Shown: positions 20,018 to 28,672 of the stretch, piece after piece
Layout: every line of letters begins with the position of its first letter
Numbering within the stretch: position 1 is the stretch's first letter
Source of the DNA: Microbacterium sp. Leaf151
GTDB taxonomy: Bacteria; Actinomycetota; Actinomycetes; Actinomycetales; Microbacteriaceae
NCBI RefSeq assembly: GCF_001424225.1
Contig: NZ_LMOR01000004.1
Location: forward strand, 708,485 to 772,484
Direction of reading: 5' to 3'
DNA: 64,000 bases
The notes under the pieces: generated by a model
Told to the model about the DNA's origin: nothing
Database searches by the model: none
Seen by the model: only the letters and a program-made list of their open reading frames with translations
Translations under genes and position numbers: made by a program

Positions 20018-22594
20018 ATGTCGATCTCGAACACGTCCTCCGATGCTGCCCACGGCGACCTCGAGTCGCTGCTGCTGCCGCGCGTCGCACGCGCCCTCCT
20101 CGACGCCTCTGTCGCGGCGGTCGAACCCGCACCGCTCGCGGTCGTGGGAACGGCCGGCTCCGGGAAATCCCGCGTGCTGCGCCACCTCTTCACGGCATTG
20201 CGCGCGGCCGGAGTCTCCCCCGTCGCACTGACGCACCTCTCCGACCTCCCCGCCGCGCGGGACGCGGTCGTCGTCGTCGACGACGCGCACCTCCTCGACG
20301 ATGAAACGCTGTCCGCGCTGGCGGAGCGGCTGCGCACGGGAACCGCGACGGTGCTGCTCGCCACCCGTCCCGACCCCGACTCCCCCGCCCTTCGCGCGCT
20401 GATCGACGACATCGAACGCCACCAGCCGCCCATGCTGCTCGGACACATCACGATGTCCGACGTCACCGCGCACCTGGGCGCCGAGGCGACGGACTCGTCG
20501 CGAGAGTGCCTCACGCGCCTGCTCGAGGCAACCGGGGGTCTGGCCTGGCTGACCGCCGAGGCGCTCGTGCTGCACGGTGACGCGATCTGCGACGGCCGGT
20601 GCGACCACGACGAGATCGCCCGGTCGCTGGACGATCTGGTTTCGCACCGCATCGACTCCCTCGACCCGTCGCTGCGTCTCGCCGTCGAAGCGCTCTGCCT
20701 CGACGAACGCTCCGCGCTGGACGCCGGCGCCGGCCCCGCCTGCGCCGCCGGCTACGACGCCGGTCTGCTGCAGCGCGGCGGACGCACGGTGCCGCTCGTA
20801 CGCGATGCGGTGCGCGCACGGCTGACCGCCGACCGCCTGCTCGAGCTGTACTCCGCGCGGCTCGTGCGCGACGCCGCCTCCGTGCAGGCGCTCCTGGGCG
20901 GCACGACGGACGATCGGGTGGCATCCGCCCTGGTCGCCGACGGTGACCGCGAACTGTCGCGCGATCCGGCGAAGGCGGCCGAACTCTACGAAGCGGCCGA
21001 CCGTGCGGGAGCCCCCTCGGCCACCCTCGCTCTGCGCCGCGCACGCGCCGCCTGGGCGCTGGGCGACGTGGATGCCGCCGGAACCTTCGTCGACCTTCTG
21101 CTGGCGGGCTCCGACGCCCCGGGCGACGCCGCCCTCGATATGGCCGCCGCCGTCTGGGCGATGCGCGGCGACATGGACCTCGGGGCCCAGGTCTACCGCG
21201 GCGGGGTACCGACGACATCCGAGAGCCGGGCGAAGTGGACGATCGCCGGCGCGGGCGCCGGTCACACCGATCCGGCCGCAACGCCCGTCTCCGCACCCGT
21301 TCGCACCATTCCGACCGCCCACGGTGTCTCGCTCGAGCTCCTCTCGCGGGGGCTCCGGGCCTCGCTCGGCACCGGCGACAACGACGGTCTGCAGGATCTC
21401 GTGCGTGCCAGCGAGATGTACACCGCGTCGGGGAGCGACGCGCCTCTCCCCGAACTGCCTGCTGTGATCGCCGCGCTCGTCGCCCTGCACGGGGGCGAAG
21501 CCGCCGTCGCGCAACGGGTGCTGGATGCGGCGATCGCCGGCGCGCAGGGCGGCGCGTGGGCCGCTCCGCGATTGCTGCTCTGGCGCGCCTGGGTCGCCCT
21601 GCAGCGCGAGCACGCGTCGGAGGCCGAGAACGCCCTGCGCGCGGCGACCGGCGGACGCCCTCTCGGCGCGCGCGATCGACTCCTCGCCGATGCCGTCGAG
21701 CTCGGGCTCGTGCGGCGCAACGGCCAGCCCTCCGAGCTCCCGCCGGTCTGGCAGCGCGCACAGGAGTCCCTGCTGCGCGTTCAGGTCGACCTGTTCACCC
21801 TCGTCCCCCTCGGCGAGTTCGCCGTGTCGGCGGCTCGTGTCGGCGAATTCAGCGCCGTGCGCTCGTCGCTCGAACGGGCTGAGCAGCTGCTGACCGCTCT
21901 CGGACGCCCCGCCCTGTGGGAGACGAGCCTGCAGTGGTCGGGCCTGCATGCCAGCATCCTGCTGGGCAGTCCCGAGGAGCTCACGGTGCACGCGCGGGCC
22001 CTGCGGGCCGCGGCCGAGCACTCGCCCCTGGCGGCCCGCCTGGCACGCGCCGGACGGGTGTGGACGGACGTCCTCACCGGCGTCGTCGACGTGGATGCCA
22101 TCGAAGAGTCCGCCGCCGGCCTCGCGGCGAGCGGGTTCGCCTGGGACGGTGCGCGCCTGGCCAGTCACGGCGCGAGCAAGTCGACCGATCGACGTATCAT
22201 CGCGCGCCTCCTCGCGTGCGCCCGCCAGCTCCACCCGCGAGAGCGCGCGGAGACGCCCGTGACCCCGGCGAGCGACACCGGCCCGGTTCCGGTTCCCACG
22301 CGCGCGGCCGAGGGTTCCGGCATCCTGAGCGAACGCGAGCGAGAGGTCGCCGCACTGGTGCTGCAGGGCAAGACCTACGCCGAGATCGGCGAGACGATCT
22401 TCATCTCGCCGCGCACCGCCGAGCACCACATCGCCCGCATCCGCAGGCGCCTGGGCGCCACCTCGCGCTCGGACCTCATGAGCCGTCTGCGCATGGCTCT
22501 CGACGACGGTTCGCATGCCCCGGAACCGACGGCGGAGGCCACCGGCGACGACGCGCGATCCGCCAGGGTGCTCGCGTCCGCCAAACCCCTATGA
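20018..22594 (+). CDS. Large LuxR family regulator with N-terminal ATPase (IniR-like)
   Basis: An 858-residue LAL-type regulator. Walker A GTAGSGKS is at 44-51, Walker B VVVVDDAHLL follows, and the middle 500 residues are helical, Ala/Leu-rich and TPR-like. The C-terminal 65 residues (from about 769) are a LuxR helix-turn-helix with SEREREVAALV, GKTYAEIGE and SPRTAEHHIARIRRRLG. Mycobacterial IniR, which controls iniBAC, has a comparable LuxR architecture and size. Its position directly before the IniB-like gene supports the same role here. It starts 26 bp after the hsp70-like stop. Confidence 0.88.
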   Translation: MSISNTSSDAAHGDLESLLLPRVARALLDASVAAVEPAPLAVVGTAGSGKSRVLRHLFTALRAAGVSPVALTHLSDLPAARDAVVVVDDAHLLDDETLSALAERLRTGTATVLLATRPDPDSPALRALIDDIERHQPPMLLGHITMSDVTAHLGAEATDSSRECLTRLLEATGGLAWLTAEALVLHGDAICDGRCDHDEIARSLDDLVSHRIDSLDPSLRLAVEALCLDERSALDAGAGPACAAGYDAGLLQRGGRTVPLVRDAVRARLTADRLLELYSARLVRDAASVQALLGGTTDDRVASALVADGDRELSRDPAKAAELYEAADRAGAPSATLALRRARAAWALGDVDAAGTFVDLLLAGSDAPGDAALDMAAAVWAMRGDMDLGAQVYRGGVPTTSESRAKWTIAGAGAGHTDPAATPVSAPVRTIPTAHGVSLELLSRGLRASLGTGDNDGLQDLVRASEMYTASGSDAPLPELPAVIAALVALHGGEAAVAQRVLDAAIAGAQGGAWAAPRLLLWRAWVALQREHASEAENALRAATGGRPLGARDRLLADAVELGLVRRNGQPSELPPVWQRAQESLLRVQVDLFTLVPLGEFAVSAARVGEFSAVRSSLERAEQLLTALGRPALWETSLQWSGLHASILLGSPEELTVHARALRAAAEHSPLAARLARAGRVWTDVLTGVVDVDAIEESAAGLAASGFAWDGARLASHGASKSTDRRIIARLLACARQLHPRERAETPVTPASDTGPVPVPTRAAEGSGILSEREREVAALVLQGKTYAEIGETIFISPRTAEHHIARIRRRLGATSRSDLMSRLRMALDDGSHAPEPTAEATGDDARSARVLASAKPL

Positions 22595-22609
22595 CCCACC
22601 CCGCGCTAT

Positions 22610-22621
22610 GGGGGTTCCCCC
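22610..22621. promoter_or_regulatory. GGGGGTTCCCCC element before the iniB-like gene
   Basis: An interrupted palindrome lies 65-76 bp upstream of ATG 22686 in the 91-bp gap after luxR. A related GGGGACCCC word lies upstream of the second fiber-gene set (41716-41724). It is a candidate operator for the LuxR regulator, based only on symmetry and position. Confidence 0.35.
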
Positions 22622-22685
22622 CGACGCGCACACACACCCCCTCGACCTAACGTCGATCCCAAGGAACAACCGTGAGGAGACCCCA

Positions 22686-23429
22686 ATGAGCGTCACGCTG
22701 GCGACCATGGCAGATGCGCTGATCGAATTCATCCTGAGCCTCCTACGCGATCCGGAGGCCGCAGCCGAGTTCGAAGAAGACCCGGAAGGCGCGATGGCGG
22801 CACGGGGGTTGAACAACGTCTCGTACGCGGACGTGTGCTCGGTCGCCCCGGTCATCGCCGAGAAGCCCCACGTGATCGTGAACCCCCAGCCCGCGCCGGT
22901 TCCGGTGGGTCCCAAGCCGGAGTGGAACCCGGTGGTCAAGGAGATCAAGTCGATCACCACCCAGCTGTCCTACACCCACATCGACGACCGTGACACGATC
23001 GTCGACCAGTCGGTGAACCAGAACATCTGGGCCAACGGCGACGTCAACCAGACCTTCGGCAACGAAGCCGTCGTCGCCTCGGGTGACGACGCGATCGCCG
23101 CCGGTAACGACGTCGATCAGGACACCACTCTCGACAACTCCACCGACATCAACGCCGGCAACGACGTCAATATCGGCAACGACGAGACGAACACCGACAT
23201 CGACGGCTCGTACAACGACACCGACGAGACCACCGAGACGACCGACAACTCCACCGACGTCGACCTGACCGATTCGGCCAACGACTCCTCGACGGACGTC
23301 GTGGTCGACGACTCGTTCAACGACACCACCGACACGACGGTCGACACCTCGGTCGACGAGGACACCACCGTCGTGTTCGACTCGGGTAACGATGTCATCA
23401 TCGAAGACACCTCGGATGACACCCTCTGA
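22686..23429 (+). CDS. IniB N-terminal domain protein with Asp/Asn/Thr-rich repeats
   Basis: A 247-residue protein. Residues 1-60 resemble the IniB N-terminal domain (LIEFILSLLRDPEAAAEFEE, then RGLNNVSYADV). A Pro-rich linker follows, then from about residue 100 a low-complexity region. It contains a module shared with the proteins at 39887 and 40765: TIVDQSVNQN, a QxF turn, then AVVASGDDAIAAGNDV and NAGNDVNIGN. The C-terminus is almost only D, N, S, T and V, strongly acidic. No signal peptide is seen, so export would need the IniB domain or a dedicated route. Beta-solenoid or fiber structure is inferred. RBS GAGGAG at proper spacing. Confidence 0.82.
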   Translation: MSVTLATMADALIEFILSLLRDPEAAAEFEEDPEGAMAARGLNNVSYADVCSVAPVIAEKPHVIVNPQPAPVPVGPKPEWNPVVKEIKSITTQLSYTHIDDRDTIVDQSVNQNIWANGDVNQTFGNEAVVASGDDAIAAGNDVDQDTTLDNSTDINAGNDVNIGNDETNTDIDGSYNDTDETTETTDNSTDVDLTDSANDSSTDVVVDDSFNDTTDTTVDTSVDEDTTVVFDSGNDVIIEDTSDDTL

Positions 23430-24114
23430 CACGCCTTCGGAACGGCGGGTGGGCTCTCACGAGCTCACCCGCCGTTCCGGTGCGCCCGCGCCTCAAGCGC
23501 AGGTGCGCCGCTCGCCGGCACCGCCGCCGTACGAACCGCCCCCCAAGGCCGTCAAGCCCGAGCGTCCCGCGCTGCACGACAAGGCCGCAGCCCCCGTCAT
23601 GGTCAAGATGCCGCCGCCCGCCGCGGTGCGCCTCGCGCAGATCAGCTGGGTGCTCAGCCTGGTCGTCGGCGCCATCACCGTGGGGTACCTCTTCATCATC
23701 CGCCAGACGATCGATCCCGATATCGAGGCGATCGTGCGCGGGGTCGATTCCTCGCGGCCGTCCGAGACGGTCAGCACCGCCGCCGACATCGTCTTCTGGT
23801 GCGTCTTCGGCGCGCTGGTCACGGTGCTGCTGGTGCAGATCACCTCGCTCGTGTCGTTCAACAACCGCCGCAACAACGCGCGGTGGTGGATGCTCGGAAT
23901 CCTGCTGTTCCTGGCCGTGACGGTCCTGGCGGCGCGGCAGTTCGTGGCCGTCGGCGACCGGGGTGTGCCGCTGGATCGGCTGCTGCTGATCCAACTCGGC
24001 CTGTCGGCGCTCGGTCTGCTGTTCTCGGTGATCCCGGCGGCTCTGCGCTGGACCCGACGCAAGCACGACATCCGGCGCGGCAGTCCCGGCAGCAGCCCCT
24101 CAGCCGAGTTCTGA
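23416..24114 (+). CDS. Small multi-pass membrane protein linked to the iniB-like gene
   Basis: A 232-residue protein with a 75-residue Pro-rich, basic cytoplasmic-like N-terminus and four hydrophobic segments (near WVLSLVVGAITVGYLFII, IVFWCVFGALVTVLLVQI, WWMLGILLFLAVTVLAA, LLIQLGLSALGLLFSVIP). No family is recognised. It overlaps the iniB-like gene by 14 bp in another frame and is followed by a terminator, so it is the last gene of the hsp70-luxR-iniB set. It may anchor or export the neighbouring protein. ATG 23416 is chosen; ATG 23392 would give eight extra residues. Confidence 0.8.
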   Translation: MTPSDTPSERRVGSHELTRRSGAPAPQAQVRRSPAPPPYEPPPKAVKPERPALHDKAAAPVMVKMPPPAAVRLAQISWVLSLVVGAITVGYLFIIRQTIDPDIEAIVRGVDSSRPSETVSTAADIVFWCVFGALVTVLLVQITSLVSFNNRRNNARWWMLGILLFLAVTVLAARQFVAVGDRGVPLDRLLLIQLGLSALGLLFSVIPAALRWTRRKHDIRRGSPGSSPSAEF

Positions 24115-24116
24115 CG

Positions 24117-24152
24117 AAGCGGCATCCGATCCTCGACGGACGGATGCCGCTT
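24117..24152 (+). terminator. Terminator closing the hsp70-luxR-iniB-like run
   Basis: A 12-bp perfect stem (24117-24128 with 24141-24152) around a 12-nt loop begins 3 nt past the stop. The core is again GGCATCC/GGATGCC. It marks the last base of the plus-strand set before the foreign-looking block. Confidence 0.82.
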
Positions 24153-24349
24153 GTCTGCCGCGTCAGGCACGTGGACATCCGCGCTCGATGGCGGCGTTCT
24201 CACGGGGCTTCGTGTCGGTCTCTCGCTTCGCGCGAGCACCGCGAGATTGTTCCAAGTGCACTTCACGGGTGGTGTGCCGGATGCCCAGTGCTCGGCGAGT
24301 GCTGCCGTCCCTCGCGGCGGGCTCGCCGAGGCTGTCGCCGGCGTCTGCG

Positions 24350-24846
24350 TCAGTGCCGGGTCGAGTGAGGAGTCGATTTTGTCCGATTGCGGCGATCGTT
24401 GCGGGCGGTGCTGCCGACGAGGGCGATCGAGAGCCCGATCAGCACGTACTCGATGAGAGCCGAACCGGCCCCGCCTCCGAAGCTCTGCGCCTCCTCGCGC
24501 GCGTCGCCTCCCTGATCCAGGAATCGGGCAAGTCGCCGATTCCGTGGAGCAGCATCGGAACCCAGAGTGTCCCGGTGGCCCTGAGGACGCCGTAAAAGAG
24601 GGCTCCGTCCATCGCGAGGAACGCGACGCTGAGTGCCGTCGCACCGAGAGGGACACCATTGAAGAGGTACCCGACGGTGTGGGCCAGCCCGAACGCCACC
24701 GAGGTGACAAGCAGCGCGACCAGCTCCCCGTGTCGGCCGAGCGCGGCCACACGGAAGATGCCGCGGAAGTAGAGTTCCTCGCCGACACCGATCAGCAGTG
24801 ACCCGATCAGGTAGATCAGCACCAGTGATGCGGCGCGTTCCGATCA
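24350..24846 (-). pseudogene. CPBP intramembrane metalloprotease, truncated and frameshifted
   Basis: Minus-strand remains of a CPBP (Abi/CAAX-protease-like) gene. One frame encodes LVLIYLIGSLLIGVGEELYF with the EExxxR motif, then FGLAHTVG and LLHGIGD, the three metal/catalytic motifs. Upstream an in-frame TGA replaces the first 80 or so residues. After HGIGD the homologous reading continues in another frame as GDAREEAQSFGGG and a last transmembrane helix (ALIEYVLIGLSIALVGS), so a frameshift near 24530 is needed. The gene is dead or mis-sequenced. It lies at the left edge of the suspected insertion. The bases 24153-24349 show no gene. Confidence 0.7.
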
Positions 24847-24865
24847 GGGCACGTCGACTCCCCTG

Positions 24866-24898
24866 GCTGTGGGGCGCGGTGGCACCGCGCCCCACAGC
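24866..24898 (-). terminator. Terminator after the exported 207-residue protein
   Basis: A 14-bp perfect stem (24866-24879 with 24885-24898) and 5-nt loop start 5 nt past the stop at 24904. It closes the phosphatase/exported-protein pair. Confidence 0.82.
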
Positions 24899-24903
24899 GT
24901 CGA

Positions 24904-25527
24904 TCATTCGAAGAGCGACAGGGTGAGCCGCCCGGTGTAGTCACCGGCCTCGACCGTGGAATCGGTACGGAGGAACAGGTCCGCGGAGGCGGTCCACTGA
25001 CCCTCCTCCGCGACGGCGCCGGAGCCGAGCGCGAGTGCGAGCAGCTCTTGGTCGACGAGGCCGACCGCGTCGTCGCCGTCGTCGAGGACGGTGTCGACCT
25101 GGTCGCCCTCGGTGACGAGCCCGGAGTCGCCGCCGTCGATCAGGCGTGGGGTCCAACCGAAATGGTCGGCGCCGATTGGGTTCTGCCCCGTCTCACCGGT
25201 GAAGACGCTGGCCGAGCCGAGGACGTACCAGCCGGCACCGTCGGGGATCTCGTCCGCAGAGCGTGTGTCGGTGACGGTCACGGTGGGCAGGGTGCCGGTG
25301 AACTGGCGAACGAGCTCGGTCGAGCCGTTCTCGGTCAGGTCGGTCGACGTGCCGGCGACGGTCATCGCGAGGACTCCCGGTTCGGTGAGCTCGGCGATCG
25401 AGACGTCCACGTCCACGTCCTGATCGCCGTGATTCTCATCTGCGACGGCGGGTCCCGCGACGGCGGTGAGCAGTGCGGCTCCGAGGGCGACGGCGGCCCA
25501 GCGGACCGCAAATCTGGACTTGTTCAC
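24904..25527 (-). CDS. Exported beta-rich protein of unknown function
   Basis: A 207-residue protein with a Sec signal peptide cleaved near AVA/DE. The mature part is acidic, lacks Cys, and looks beta-rich; it closes with the pattern AGDYTGRLTLSLFE, which recalls the end of WxL-type or related cell-surface domains (GxYxGxLTxxL). I do not assign it to WxL because the Trp motifs are unclear. It lies 26 bp after the phosphodiesterase-like gene, on the same transcript, and before a strong terminator, so the two probably act together outside the cell. GTG start with GGAGAG upstream. Confidence 0.75.
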   Translation of the reverse strand: MNKSRFAVRWAAVALGAALLTAVAGPAVADENHGDQDVDVDVSIAELTEPGVLAMTVAGTSTDLTENGSTELVRQFTGTLPTVTVTDTRSADEIPDGAGWYVLGSASVFTGETGQNPIGADHFGWTPRLIDGGDSGLVTEGDQVDTVLDDGDDAVGLVDQELLALALGSGAVAEEGQWTASADLFLRTDSTVEAGDYTGRLTLSLFE

Positions 25528-25553
25528 AGTGTTCTCTCCTTCAGCAGTGGGAA

Positions 25554-27368
25554 TCAGTTGCAGGACGTCGCGGCGTAGGGAGCCGAGACTGTGACGGCGA
25601 CCGCCGCGCCGTCGACGGTGCCGGAAGCCGCGATGGTGACGGAGCCCGCGGGTATCGACGCGGCGCGGGTCGAGAACGCATGGGACGCGTTCTTCCCGGC
25701 GCCGACCGAGGGGAATGACTTGCTGCCGAAGGCGGAGGTTGCCGTCATCGCGACCGGGAAGGCGTTCGCGTTCAGCGCCTGCACGGTTACGAGAGCCCTG
25801 CCCGCCACGCACTTCGTCGCGGCGGCCGCCGTGACCTTCGGTGCGGGCAGCGCGGCCTGCGCGAGCGCGACTTGGTCGAGCGTCCAGAACGCACTGTTCT
25901 GGCCGGTGTACCGGAAACGGAACTGCGCGCTCCGAGCACCGGCGGGCACCGCGATCTCGAGGGACTCGTTCGCGTTCGTGTTCGCGGTGTAGCTCTTCAC
26001 GGCGACGGGTGCCGCTCCATCGAAGCTGACCGAGACGGCGGCGGTCTGCGGGCCGTCGATCACGTAGTCGGTCGCGTAGCTGAGCGTGGCCGTCGCGGCT
26101 CCGGTCAGCGGGTAGGCGGGGCTGATGAGGGTGGAGTCGAACTGGCCGGCGGCGTGCGCCTTATCGTCCCACTCGTCGGAGTCGGCGACGGCGAAGACGT
26201 CGCGCGAACGGACGTTCGTCTCGCGCTTCTGCCCCGGCTCGACGCTGGTGAAGAATGAGTCGGTCGCGAAAGACCATCCGGCCCACTCGGTGACGCCGCC
26301 GGCGGGCATCGCGGAGTTGTCGATGCTCCATCCGGCGGGAGTTGAGTGGGTCCAACCGAGCAGGCCCGCGACCGGGCGGGTCTCGTCGACCTTGGACTGG
26401 AGGACGCCGCGGAGGGTGTCGAAATCGTCGGGCTTCAGTACGGACAGGGCGAAGCCGTCAAGGTTCCAGCGCGGGTCCTTCGCGATGCCGTTCACGGCCA
26501 GGACGGTCGCGGCGATGTCGACGATCTTGACCTCATTGCGCGTCGATCCGGCGGCGATGCCCGGACCGGCAGCGACGACGAAGGTCTTGCGCTCGGCGAG
26601 TGTGTTCCCGCCGTGCCCGCCGGTAGGCGTGTGGCCGTGGTCGGCCGTGACGAGGATCGTCCATTGCTCCGAGGCGTAGCTCGGGCGGGCCTTCACGGCG
26701 GCGACGAGCTCACCGAGCTGAGCGTCTGCGCGGGTGAGTGCCGTCGCATAGGCCGCGCCGTTGGTGCCGACCGAGTGGCCGGCTCCGTCGACCTCGTCGA
26801 GGTGCACGAAGGTGTTGTCGGGGTTGCCGTTGCGGAGATAGTCGGCGGCGGTCGCGGTGGTCTGCACGTCTCCGCCGCCGGTGGGGCGCAGGTCGACGGA
26901 GGGACCGAAGATCGTCTGCGCGACCGGAGACCAGGTCGCCACTACCAGGCTCGACCGAGCCGGGTCGGCGGCCTCGATCCGGGTGAGGTAGTCGGGGTAC
27001 TGGCCGAACTTCGGGGCGGTGAAGTTGTTGTCGACGACGTTGTGCTTGTCAGGCCAGACGCCGGTGGCGATCGTGGACCAGCCCGGGCCGGAGACGGTGC
27101 CCGACATCGGAGCGGCGTAGAGGTTGCTGGTAGCGGTCAGTCCGTCGGCCCGGAGGCCGTCGAGATTCGGCATGTCGGCGGCGTCGAGCTGGTCGAAGGA
27201 CGCGCCGTCGATGCCGACGACGAGGGTCTTGGCGGTCTGCGTGCCGGAGGGCAGGCCGTTGTAGGTGGTACCGACGGCGGTCGCGGCGGACGGCGCGGCG
27301 AACAATGCGCCGCCGACCATCGCCGTCGCGCAGACAGCACCGAGCGTGCGGGAGAACAGGGACATCAT
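25554..27368 (-). CDS. Secreted alkaline phosphatase superfamily protein (nucleotide pyrophosphatase/phosphodiesterase type)
   Basis: A 604-residue exported enzyme with an Ala-rich signal peptide. The catalytic domain shows VVGIDGASFDQL (metal Asp), the nucleophile segment SGPGWSTIATGVWPDKHNV with its Thr, HLDEVDGAGHSVG and VTADHGHTPTGGHGG (metal ligands). These are the type I phosphodiesterase/NPP landmarks. From about residue 350 a beta-sandwich region follows, ending in a likely Ig-like C-terminal domain with two Cys. It should hydrolyse phosphomonoesters or diesters outside the cell, fitting a phosphorus-scavenging block. Substrate unknown; a phosphonate link is only contextual. Two tandem ATGs; the first, with AGGAG, is used. 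AT-rich promoter region 27369-27568. Confidence 0.87.
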   Translation of the reverse strand: MMSLFSRTLGAVCATAMVGGALFAAPSAATAVGTTYNGLPSGTQTAKTLVVGIDGASFDQLDAADMPNLDGLRADGLTATSNLYAAPMSGTVSGPGWSTIATGVWPDKHNVVDNNFTAPKFGQYPDYLTRIEAADPARSSLVVATWSPVAQTIFGPSVDLRPTGGGDVQTTATAADYLRNGNPDNTFVHLDEVDGAGHSVGTNGAAYATALTRADAQLGELVAAVKARPSYASEQWTILVTADHGHTPTGGHGGNTLAERKTFVVAAGPGIAAGSTRNEVKIVDIAATVLAVNGIAKDPRWNLDGFALSVLKPDDFDTLRGVLQSKVDETRPVAGLLGWTHSTPAGWSIDNSAMPAGGVTEWAGWSFATDSFFTSVEPGQKRETNVRSRDVFAVADSDEWDDKAHAAGQFDSTLISPAYPLTGAATATLSYATDYVIDGPQTAAVSVSFDGAAPVAVKSYTANTNANESLEIAVPAGARSAQFRFRYTGQNSAFWTLDQVALAQAALPAPKVTAAAATKCVAGRALVTVQALNANAFPVAMTATSAFGSKSFPSVGAGKNASHAFSTRAASIPAGSVTIAASGTVDGAAVAVTVSAPYAATSCN

Positions 27369-27568
27369 CCACTCCTGAGGGGATCGTCGAGACGGAACTG
27401 TGCGATGGCGGTGTCGAACCGCGCCCCTCCAGACTGCCCACATATCTACCTACCAGGGGACAAGAAGGTAAGATATAAATACATGTTTAGATCGCATTCA
27501 TGCTGTAGCGATCAATTCGGCGCCCCGGCGAGCCGTGGAGGTTAACGGCCCTCAGCCGGGGGCGGGCC

Positions 27569-28672
27569 TCAGCGGGGCGAGACGGCGACGCGGACGGGCC
27601 CTCCGGCGCCGGCGCGTCGGATGCCGTCGTCGAGGTGGTCGAGGGAGACGGTCTCGCCGACGAGTTCGGCGAAGGGCCAGGACTGCCAACGGTCGACCAT
27701 GTAGTCGGTCGCGGCGGCGAGCTGGAGGGGTGTGTAGTTGTGCACTCCGCGGATCGTGAGCAGGGAACGCACGACCCGCTCCGGGTCGAGAGGGACCGCC
27801 TCGGTCGGGGACACACTGCCCACGAGGAGGACGACACCGCCGATCCCCGTCGAGACGAGCGAGGTCGCCACGGCGGCGGGTGACCCCGATGCTTCTATGG
27901 CGGCGTCGAACTCGCCCGGGGACGCACCGGGTGCAAGGGTCTGCGCGGCGCCGAAGCGGCGAGCGAGGTCTCGGCGAGCGGGGTCGGGGTCGACGACCGT
28001 GACGGAGGCGCCGCGGTCGACCGCCATGGCGGTGGCGGTCAGTCCGATCATCCCGGCGCCGCTGATGAGCACCTCCGCCCCCTTGAGCGGACGGACCTGC
28101 TCGACGGCGGCGAGGGCGGCAAAGGCTGTGGCGGTCCCGCAGGAGACCGGCGCGAGCACCGCCGCGGGGATGTCGTCGGGCACGCGGACGATCGGGGTCC
28201 CGGCGAGGAGGTGGGTATGGGTCGCGAATCCGCCCGACAGCACCCAGCGGTCCTCGATCCGCTCGTGCCCGTACTTGCGGAGCGTGCGGCACTTCTGACT
28301 CCGCCCGGAGCGGCAGCGGTCGCAGTCGCCGCAGCTCGCGGCGATGGACCAGAGCACCCGGTCGCCGAGGCGGAGCGGTGAGCCGTCGACGGCGGAGACG
28401 GGCGCGGCTCCGAGCGCGACGATGCGGCCGAGCTGCTCGTGGCCGAGGACGAGAGGCGCCGGAGCCGGGCGGTCACCGCGTACCGTGTGCACGTCCGACC
28501 CGCAGATCGTGGCCAGCTCCACCTCGACCAGCACCTCGCCCGGCGCGAGGTGGACGCTGACGAACGCGACCGCTTCATGCGGTCGATCGACGGCCATCCA
28601 CACCATGGCGGTCGCCGAGGGGTCCAGCTCGACCCGGACGGAGGTGCCCGCAGGACGAGCCAGAACGGTCAT
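27569..28672 (-). CDS. Zinc-dependent alcohol dehydrogenase associated with phosphonate catabolism
   Basis: A 367-residue medium-chain dehydrogenase. Catalytic zinc ligands are Cys57 (ATICGSDVHT) and His in VLGHEQLG; the structural zinc site is CGDCDRCRSGRSQKC; the NAD(P) fold reads ISGAGMIGLTATAMAVD. It resembles the HpnZ-type (TIGR03366) dehydrogenases found in phosphonate loci, and may reduce or oxidise the aldehyde product of phosphonate breakdown. Its ATG overlaps the phosphonatase-like stop (ATGA), so it is the last coupled gene of the operon. Confidence 0.85.
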   Translation of the reverse strand: MTVLARPAGTSVRVELDPSATAMVWMAVDRPHEAVAFVSVHLAPGEVLVEVELATICGSDVHTVRGDRPAPAPLVLGHEQLGRIVALGAAPVSAVDGSPLRLGDRVLWSIAASCGDCDRCRSGRSQKCRTLRKYGHERIEDRWVLSGGFATHTHLLAGTPIVRVPDDIPAAVLAPVSCGTATAFAALAAVEQVRPLKGAEVLISGAGMIGLTATAMAVDRGASVTVVDPDPARRDLARRFGAAQTLAPGASPGEFDAAIEASGSPAAVATSLVSTGIGGVVLLVGSVSPTEAVPLDPERVVRSLLTIRGVHNYTPLQLAAATDYMVDRWQSWPFAELVGETVSLDHLDDGIRRAGAGGPVRVAVSPR

